DNA of 64,000 nucleotides from Nocardia paucivorans NBRC 100373 (GTDB lineage Bacteria; Actinomycetota; Actinomycetes; Mycobacteriales; Mycobacteriaceae): assembly GCF_000308675.1 (NCBI RefSeq), contig NZ_BAGE01000041.1:248001-312000 (forward strand), written 5' to 3'. The position numbers and the translations under genes are program-made. Shown one piece after another: positions 55,550-64,000 of the stretch. Within the stretch, counting starts at the first letter, position 1. The number at the start of each line of letters is the position of its first letter. A model generated the notes under the pieces. That model worked only from the letters and a program-made list of their open reading frames with translations, made no database searches and was not told where the DNA came from.

Positions 55550-56410
55550 CTACCGCTCGAGCGCGGCGGCCATGGCCGCACGCGGGGCGGGCATCCCGGT
55601 GAACTGTTCCACCTGCCCGTAAGCCTGGTTCAACAACATATCCAGACCCCCGATCACACTATGACCGGCCACGGTGACGGCCTCGGCCAGCGGCGTCGGC
55701 CACGGGTTGTAGATGGCGTCGAGCACCACCGGGGCCGCGGCCACCGCGGCGGCGACCGCCGCGGCGGCCTCCGCAGGAACGGTGCTGACCACGGCGCCGG
55801 CCCGCGCGCACACCGCGGTGAGGGCCGTCGGCTCGAATCCGATGACCGTCACGCGCATGCCGAGCCGTTCGGCGAGTTCCACCGCCGGTCGGGCACGCCC
55901 GGAATTCCGGGCGACAATGGTGACCTTTCCGGCGCCCAACTCGGATAGGGCCAACAACGCCGGTCGCGCGGTCCCCCCGGCGCCCAACACCACGCCGGAG
56001 TCGATATCGGTGACACCACCGCCGCGCAGGGCGCCCAGCACCCCGTCCACATCGGTGCAGTCGGCTCGCCACCCATCGTCGATCCGCAGCAGGGTATTGG
56101 CCGATCCCACCAGAACCGCGCGTTCGGTGCGCTCGTCGGCGTAGGCGAGAGCCGCCTCCTTACCGGGCATGGTGACCGACAGCCCCACCCATTCCGGACC
56201 GAGACCGTCGACCAATGCGGGCAAACGGTCGGCGGTGCACTCGATCCGCTCATAGGTCCAGTTCAGTCCGAGCGCGCGATAGGCGGCCAGGTGCAGTTGC
56301 GGTGAACGGGAATGCGCGATCGGGCTACCCAGCACCGCGGCCCGCCGCGGTATATCGGTCGATTCGCCCGAGCCGGGGTGCTCGGTGGATACGGTCCGGT
56401 CAGCGGCCAC
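55550..56410 (-). CDS. aroE: Shikimate dehydrogenase
   Basis: NADPH-dependent reduction of 3-dehydroshikimate. 286 residues: the substrate-binding N-terminus (VLGSPIAHSRSPQLHLAAYR, catalytic Lys in TMPGKEAALAYADE, ADCTDVDGV), the Rossmann domain (VVLGAGGTARPALLALSEL) and a closing GGLDMLLNQAYGQVEQFTG. GTG 56410 is preferred; GTG 56425 is in frame with GGAGA too close. Overlaps the mltG 3' end. Pathway partner of the aroC-aroK-aroB operon 600 bases away. Confidence 0.95.
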   Translation of the reverse strand: MAADRTVSTEHPGSGESTDIPRRAAVLGSPIAHSRSPQLHLAAYRALGLNWTYERIECTADRLPALVDGLGPEWVGLSVTMPGKEAALAYADERTERAVLVGSANTLLRIDDGWRADCTDVDGVLGALRGGGVTDIDSGVVLGAGGTARPALLALSELGAGKVTIVARNSGRARPAVELAERLGMRVTVIGFEPTALTAVCARAGAVVSTVPAEAAAAVAAAVAAAPVVLDAIYNPWPTPLAEAVTVAGHSVIGGLDMLLNQAYGQVEQFTGMPAPRAAMAAALER

Positions 56411-57902
56411 TGTCGAGAATCCCACTCTCCAACGCTTTATCGATATTGCGCAGATGTTCGGAATAGGACTCGGTGAACAATGTCGTCCCCTGCTTATCGA
56501 TGGTCACGAAATACAGCCACGGCCCGGGCTCGGGTTTCTCCATGGCGCGCAGGGCTGCCAATGACGGCGACGAGATCGGCGTGGCGGGTAATCCGGCCAT
56601 GGCGTAGGTGTTCCATGGCGTCTGCTGTTCCCGGTCGGCGTCGGTGGTGGCCACTTCGGTGGTGTCCAGGGCGTAGTTGACCGTGGAGTCGAACTGCAAC
56701 GGCTGATCGATCTCCAACCGATTCGTGATCACCCGGGCCACCTTGCCCATATCCTGCGGTAGCGCTTCCCGCTCCACCAGGGAGGCGGCGATCAGCGTTT
56801 CGTACGGGCTCAACCCGGATTGGTTTTCCTGCAACAGTCCGGTGGCCTCGTAGTTGCGGGCGCTCTCACTGACCAGTTGCCGCAGGATCTGTTCGGGCGT
56901 GCCGGTGGGATCGAAATTCCAGCTGCCGGCGGCGATCAGACCCTCGAGTTGCCGGGTGCGATCGGGCACCGTACGGACCCGGTCCATGGCCCATTCCGGC
57001 ACCCCCAGCGCGGCCAGATCGGTTCCCGCCCCCGCCGCGGCCAACTGCTCGTAGGTGACGCAGCGGCGTTCCGGTTCCGTACCGATACAGCTGGCGGCGG
57101 CGATCTTGGTGTAGATGCCCTCCTTACGGGCACCGGTGTTCACATCGTGTTGGTCGTGCAATTGCCGACCCTCCGAGATCACCAGGTGCCCCACCCGGGA
57201 TTCCGGGGCAACCAGAGCGGTGACCGCCTCGGTGGCCGGGCTGTGTTGCGGCACCGCGTAGTAACCCGGCTGAATCGTATTCATGTCGGGGTTCTGCACC
57301 GCCGCTTCATAGAACGCTTCCGGACTGGCGACCACACCGGCGGCATGCATGGCCTCGGCGATCTCCAGCGCGGTCTCCCCCTCGCGCACCTGCACCACCA
57401 CCGGCGGTCCGGACGGACCGGCGAAATCCTCGGGCGGTATATAGCGGTTCATCCACTTCCACCCCACGGCCATCGCCGCGAGGACGAGCAGCATGGCGAA
57501 CGCACCGAGGACCAGGCGTCGCTTTCGGCGACCGCGTTGTTTCGCGGCGGTCTTCCGGGACGCGGCCCGCCCTCCGGAGGAACGGCGTGGCGTCGCCCGC
57601 CGTCGACCCGACTCGGTGCGGGTTCTCGTCCGTTGTCGGGGCTGCGGTCGGGCACGGCGGGGACGCGGGCGCGGTTCCGGCTCGGGCTCGGGCGGGTCCT
57701 CGTCGTCCACATAGCGAGGGATGACAGTGGTGTCATCGTCCTCGTAGGCATCCCACTCGGCCCATTCGTCGTCGAGGTTCTCGGCCTCCGGCTCGGTCCG
57801 ATCGGCCGCAGCTCGCGCCCACGCCGTCTCGTCACGCTTGTACCGACGCTCGGCCTTGCTCTGTCGAAGACGTGCCTCGACCTGGGCCCACCGATCCGTC
57901 AT
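56400..57902 (-). CDS. mltG: Endolytic murein transglycosylase MltG
   Basis: Terminates glycan strands in peptidoglycan synthesis. 500 residues: an N-terminal cytoplasmic region (about 1-125) with an acidic part and an Arg/Pro-rich part, one membrane helix (about 130-150, [20 protein letters not shown]), a LysM-like segment ([17 protein letters not shown]) and the YceG catalytic domain with the catalytic glutamate in ASLVEREAL. The ATG overlaps the ruvX stop (ATGA). The cytoplasmic extension is long, as in other actinomycetes. Confidence 0.95.
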   Translation of the reverse strand: MTDRWAQVEARLRQSKAERRYKRDETAWARAAADRTEPEAENLDDEWAEWDAYEDDDTTVIPRYVDDEDPPEPEPEPRPRPRRARPQPRQRTRTRTESGRRRATPRRSSGGRAASRKTAAKQRGRRKRRLVLGAFAMLLVLAAMAVGWKWMNRYIPPEDFAGPSGPPVVVQVREGETALEIAEAMHAAGVVASPEAFYEAAVQNPDMNTIQPGYYAVPQHSPATEAVTALVAPESRVGHLVISEGRQLHDQHDVNTGARKEGIYTKIAAASCIGTEPERRCVTYEQLAAAGAGTDLAALGVPEWAMDRVRTVPDRTRQLEGLIAAGSWNFDPTGTPEQILRQLVSESARNYEATGLLQENQSGLSPYETLIAASLVEREALPQDMGKVARVITNRLEIDQPLQFDSTVNYALDTTEVATTDADREQQTPWNTYAMAGLPATPISSPSLAALRAMEKPEPGPWLYFVTIDKQGTTLFTESYSEHLRNIDKALESGILDSGR

Positions 57903-58452
57903 TCCTCGTCTCCGGATGTCGCGGGGCGAATCGCCTCGTCGACCGACCTCATCACCGCACTCCGTTCGTCCAACCAACCCTGCAGGATCTCCACGGCTGC
58001 CACCTGATCGATCACCTGCCGCTGCCCACGCGCGCGGATACCGCTGTCCCGCAAAGCGCGTGCTGCAGACACCGTAGTCAAACGTTCGTCGGAAAGCCTG
58101 ATCGGCACTCCTGGCACCGCCTCCCGCAAACGGTCGGCGAATGCACTGGCCAGCGTAGCCGCGGTTCCCCTTTTCCCACGTAAGGTGCGCGGTAATCCGA
58201 CAACTATTTCGACTGCCTCGTACTCTCGAACAATTTCGGCTATTCGTTCGATGTCCGGGGATATCATGCCGCGCCGCGGCCGCTCCACTCGCGCGACCGT
58301 TTCGACGGGAGTGGCGAGAATACCGTCGGGGTCACTCGCCGCGACCCCGATCCGAACGCTGCCGACATCGATACCGATCCGCCGGCCCCGGCCCGGATCG
58401 GTGCGGGGATCGGGCCGATCGACCGGACGATCCCCCTCGGGGCCCTGAACCA

Positions 58453-58453
<1 letters not shown>
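57899..58453 (-). CDS. ruvX: Holliday junction resolvase RuvX/YqgF
   Basis: RNase H-fold nuclease, implicated in Holliday junction resolution or 16S rRNA processing. 184 residues with [19 protein letters not shown] (first acidic catalytic residue), [13 protein letters not shown] and the later [19 protein letters not shown] short basic N-terminus (about 20 residues) precedes the domain. The ATG shares one base with the alaS stop and overlaps mltG, forming alaS-ruvX-mltG-aroE, a common actinobacterial series. Confidence 0.93.
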
Positions 58454-61131
<2,678 letters not shown>

Positions 61132-61274
61132 AAATACCCAGCCTACCGGTGCCCGCACCGGAATATTTCACCGAGCTGTGTGATGGTGCCGGGGCGGGGT
61201 CGCGAGCCCGGTGGATCCCGCGGATGCGCATTGTCATCCGCGGCCTCCGGCGGCCCGGCCCGCCGGAGTCGACG

Positions 61275-62651
61275 CTACCGCCCGCGCACGATACGGCGCA
61301 GTTTGGCCACCCGCGGGGCGACGGTGCGTTCGTGACCGTGGTCGGTGGGGTGGTAGTAGTCCACGCCGACCAGTTCGTCGGGCGGGTACTGCTGGGTGAG
61401 CACACCATCGGGGTGGTCGTGCGGATACCGGTAACCCCGAGCATTCCCCAACCGCTCCGCGCCCGCGTAGTGACCGTCGCGCAGATGTGGCGGCACCGCG
61501 CTCACCTTCCCGGCGGCGATATCCGCCATGGCCGCATCGATGGCCGCGACCACCGCACCCGATTTCGGCGCGGTGGCCAGATGGATGGTGGCCTGGGCCA
61601 GCGCCAGCCGAGCCTCCGGCATACCGACCAGCTGCACCACCTGCGCGGCGGCGGTGGCGGTTTGCAGGGCGGTGGGATCGGCCATCCCGATGTCCTCGCT
61701 GGCGTGGATCATCAGCCGGCGGGCGATGAACCGCGGGTCCTCGCCGGCCGCGATCATCCGCGCCAGGTAGTGCAACGCGGCGTCGACATCGGAGCCGCGG
61801 ATGGATTTGATGAAAGCGCTGATCACGTCGTAGTGCTGATCACCGGCCCGGTCGTAGCGCACCGCGGCCCGGTCGACACTTGCGGCCACCAGATCGACGT
61901 CGACGGTGCCGTCCGGCGCGGATTCCGCCGAGGCCTCCAATGCGGTGAGTGCCCGCCGCGCGTCACCGCCGGCGATGCGCACGATATGGTCCAGCGCCGC
62001 CTCGGTCACGGTGTAGCGGCCGTTCAGACCACGCGGATCGACGAGAGCGCGGGTGAGCACCGTGAGGATATCGGCTTCGGTGAGCGAGCGCAGTTGCAGT
62101 ACCAGCGACCGCGACAGCAGCGGCGACACCACCGAGAACGACGGATTCTCGGTGGTCGCGCCGACCAGGAGCACGATCCGGTTCTCCACCGCGGCAAGCA
62201 GGGCGTCCTGCTGGGTTTTGGAGAACCGGTGCACCTCGTCGATGAACAGCACCGTCTGTTCCCCGGCGAGCAGCCGACGCCGCGCCACATCGATAACCCC
62301 CCGGACCTCCTTGACCCCCGCCGACAGGGCCGACAGGGCCTCGAACCGACGCCCGGTCGCCTGCGATATCAACGACGCCAAAGTGGTCTTCCCGGTGCCC
62401 GGCGGTCCGTAGAGCAGGACCGACGCCGCCCCCGAGCCTTCGATCAGCCGGCGCAGTGGTGATCCCGGTCCGAGCAGATGCCGCTGTCCCACGACTTCGT
62501 CCAGCGTCGCCGGCCGCATCCGCACCGCGAGCGGCGCCGTGGCACCCACCCCGCGAAATGCGGCGTCACCGGCGGAGGTGTCCGACGAGGCGCCCGGGTC
62601 ATCGGGCACATCGAACAATCCGTCGCTCATATCAGTGACCGTACCGCTCAT
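61275..62651 (-). CDS. rarA: Replication-associated recombination protein RarA
   Basis: AAA+ ATPase of the RarA/MgsA/WRNIP1 type, acting at stalled replication forks. 458 residues with Walker [14 protein letters not shown], Walker [20 protein letters not shown], sensor [11 protein letters not shown], and a C-terminal tetramerisation domain ([18 protein letters not shown] and [12 protein letters not shown]). ATG 62651 has GGAAG nine bases upstream; ATG 62630 is in frame. 143 bases downstream of the alaS start, on the same strand. Confidence 0.94.
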   Translation of the reverse strand: MSGTVTDMSDGLFDVPDDPGASSDTSAGDAAFRGVGATAPLAVRMRPATLDEVVGQRHLLGPGSPLRRLIEGSGAASVLLYGPPGTGKTTLASLISQATGRRFEALSALSAGVKEVRGVIDVARRRLLAGEQTVLFIDEVHRFSKTQQDALLAAVENRIVLLVGATTENPSFSVVSPLLSRSLVLQLRSLTEADILTVLTRALVDPRGLNGRYTVTEAALDHIVRIAGGDARRALTALEASAESAPDGTVDVDLVAASVDRAAVRYDRAGDQHYDVISAFIKSIRGSDVDAALHYLARMIAAGEDPRFIARRLMIHASEDIGMADPTALQTATAAAQVVQLVGMPEARLALAQATIHLATAPKSGAVVAAIDAAMADIAAGKVSAVPPHLRDGHYAGAERLGNARGYRYPHDHPDGVLTQQYPPDELVGVDYYHPTDHGHERTVAPRVAKLRRIVRGR

Positions 62652-62764
62652 CCCCGACGGCTTCCGGTCCGGTCGTCACGACCCACCCGCCTTACCGCCC
62701 CGCCGCCTCGAGCCGATATGTCACGGCCTTACGCGGAGCCGAAACGGGTGCCATCACACCGTGA

Positions 62765-63931
62765 TCACACGCAGCGTTCGTCCAATACCGCGGCCACGCT
62801 CTCGGCGAAATCACCGATGGCGTCATTACCGTTGCACCGCGCGTCCTCGGCGAGCGCGACCCACCGATTGAGCAGTGCTTCCGAACGCGGTACCGACAGC
62901 CCGTGTTCCCGGGCCGCGGCAATGCGCGCGTGATCGGCGGGCAGGAACCAGTATGTGGTCAACCACACCCAGATCAACCGGGCTTCCAGGATCTTCTCGG
63001 CGAGCAGATCGTCGTCGGCCAGGGCGGGCCAGACACCGACGACCTCGGCGCGCCACGCCTCCACCATCTGCGCGGCCCGCTCCCGCGACAGTTCCAGATC
63101 GCACAGGCAGCCGGGGAAGGACACCAGCGCGTAGGCGATATCGAGGGTGGCGTCACGGAAGCCGCCCCACTCGTAGTCCAGGATGCGGGCGCCCTCCTCG
63201 TTGAGGATGACGTTGTCGGGGCACAGATCCGAGGAGCTGAAGGCCCGGAACCGGCCACCGGTGAACAGCCGGGCGGCCTGGGTGACCTGGGCGGTCACCT
63301 CGTCCGGAACCTCGATCTCGAGTTCCCGACGCAACAGGCCGGGCACCTCGGCGACCGCCATCTCGGCCTGTTGCGCGACCCCGTCGACCCGATGGGTGAC
63401 CGATGCCCGACGCAGCAGGGCGACGAAATCCGGTTCCCGGCCCACCGTCGCCGCATGCATCCGGCCGAGGGCCTGAGCGAATGCCATGAGCGCGTTGCGG
63501 GTGGCCGGCTCGGCGCCCGAACGCAGGACATGGGTCAGTTTGGTGTTCTCACCGAGATCGCTGAGCACCAGTAGCCGATCGGGCAGGCTGTGGGCGATGA
63601 GGTAGGGACCGGGTCTCTGGTCACGCCCGAGGGCGGTGGTGAATTGGTAGGAGACGGTTTCGCGGAGAAACGCCGAGTCCACACCGGCGACACCCGGGGT
63701 GATGGTCACGTTCTTGGGATCGGTGACGGCGCCGCGAACCTGCTTGACGATCAGGGTGCGGGGTAGCGAGAAAGAGTTCTCGGCAACACGGACGCGTAGA
63801 ACCGTCGTCCTCCCACTGCCGCTGAGCTCGGTCGGCTCACTCAACTTCACCGAGGCACCCATGCGCTTTGTGAGCAACTGTTGTGCCGCGGACACGACTT
63901 CTGTGGCGCGTTCAGCCAATAGTGCAGTCAT
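62765..63931 (-). CDS. Phosphotransferase-fold (APH/ChoK-like) protein
   Basis: A 388-residue protein-kinase-like-fold protein of the aminoglycoside phosphotransferase/choline kinase group. The catalytic-loop equivalent reads SSSDLCPDNVIL (Asp and Asn present, but Ser-Ser instead of His-Gly) and the metal site is ARILDYEWGG. The N-terminal lobe has TLIVKQVRG as the lysine strand. Substrate unknown: a small-molecule or sugar kinase is possible, and a true antibiotic-resistance function cannot be inferred. Begins with ATG 63931; 113 bases after it lies rarA. Confidence 0.7.
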   Translation of the reverse strand: MTALLAERATEVVSAAQQLLTKRMGASVKLSEPTELSGSGRTTVLRVRVAENSFSLPRTLIVKQVRGAVTDPKNVTITPGVAGVDSAFLRETVSYQFTTALGRDQRPGPYLIAHSLPDRLLVLSDLGENTKLTHVLRSGAEPATRNALMAFAQALGRMHAATVGREPDFVALLRRASVTHRVDGVAQQAEMAVAEVPGLLRRELEIEVPDEVTAQVTQAARLFTGGRFRAFSSSDLCPDNVILNEEGARILDYEWGGFRDATLDIAYALVSFPGCLCDLELSRERAAQMVEAWRAEVVGVWPALADDDLLAEKILEARLIWVWLTTYWFLPADHARIAAAREHGLSVPRSEALLNRWVALAEDARCNGNDAIGDFAESVAAVLDERCV

Positions 63932-64000
63932 CGCCTCTCAAGCTACTCGCATCAGGTCACTTCTAGCGAGCAGTTGCACAACCTTTCCGTGTCGTCCGGC

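Noticed and set aside
62765..63931. Aminoglycoside resistance gene
   Set aside because: Only the general phosphotransferase fold is seen, and the catalytic loop is altered. Nothing supports a resistance function.

Overview
The window is a high-GC actinomycete chromosome segment, most likely from a Nocardia-type (Mycobacteriales) bacterium. The evidence is the gene content and order: whiA-yvcK-rapZ-uvrC, a mycobacterial-type integration host factor (mihF), a UsfX/SigF pair, a helicase-degenerate PriA, actinobacterial B-4DMT and PH-like membrane proteins, many GTG starts, and many ATGA/GTGA stop-start overlaps. It is almost entirely core chromosome. I saw no prophage, insertion sequence, CRISPR array, rRNA or tRNA gene.

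Layout, left to right. 0-5.2 kb: secG, an MFS exporter and the glycolytic run gap-pgk-tpiA (minus strand), closed by a good intrinsic terminator after tpiA. 5.2-5.7 kb: a non-coding block with degenerate GAACC-type repeats and a long inverted repeat. 5.7-12.5 kb: whiA, yvcK, rapZ and uvrC, interrupted by a divergent alpha/beta-hydrolase/TetR cassette with two nearly identical palindromic operators. 12.6-20 kb: a gamma-glutamyltransferase lipoprotein, then riboflavin genes (ribE, ribBA, ribH) and rpe, separated by a non-coding region rich in hairpins and by a 33-codon ORF coupled to an unknown gene. No ribD is present. 20-25 kb: usfX-sigF, a molybdopterin oxidoreductase and a MetE-like protein.

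25-36.8 kb: rsmB, fmt, def, a secreted lipase, a PadR regulator, priA, metK, coaBC, rpoZ, gmk and mihF, mostly one minus-strand series linking translation initiation, replication restart, cofactor supply and nucleotide metabolism. 37-46.8 kb: the pyrimidine operon pyrR-pyrB-pyrC-(PH-like membrane protein)-carA-carB-pyrF, overlapping from pyrR to carB, with a near-consensus PyrR-binding RNA loop in the leader and a terminator after pyrF. 47-51 kb: a degraded AlkB-like/oxidoreductase chimera behind an SOS-box-like palindrome, a DUF4334 gene with a dyad over its promoter, then YciI-nusB-efp-pepQ.

51-55 kb: the plus-strand shikimate operon (A24 peptidase, aroC, aroK with a long basic tail, aroB). 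55-64 kb (minus): a B-4DMT membrane protein, aroE-mltG-ruvX-alaS in tight overlaps, rarA and a phosphotransferase-fold protein. The middle of alaS has clearly different codon usage from its ends.

The strongest leads beyond housekeeping are the SOS-box-headed AlkB/oxidoreductase remnant, the hairpin-rich 18.2-18.4 kb region with its neighbouring micro-ORF operon, the duplicated TetR operator, the alaS codon-usage island and the AroK C-terminal extension. All assignments come from reading the sequence and recalling family features. No database search was run.
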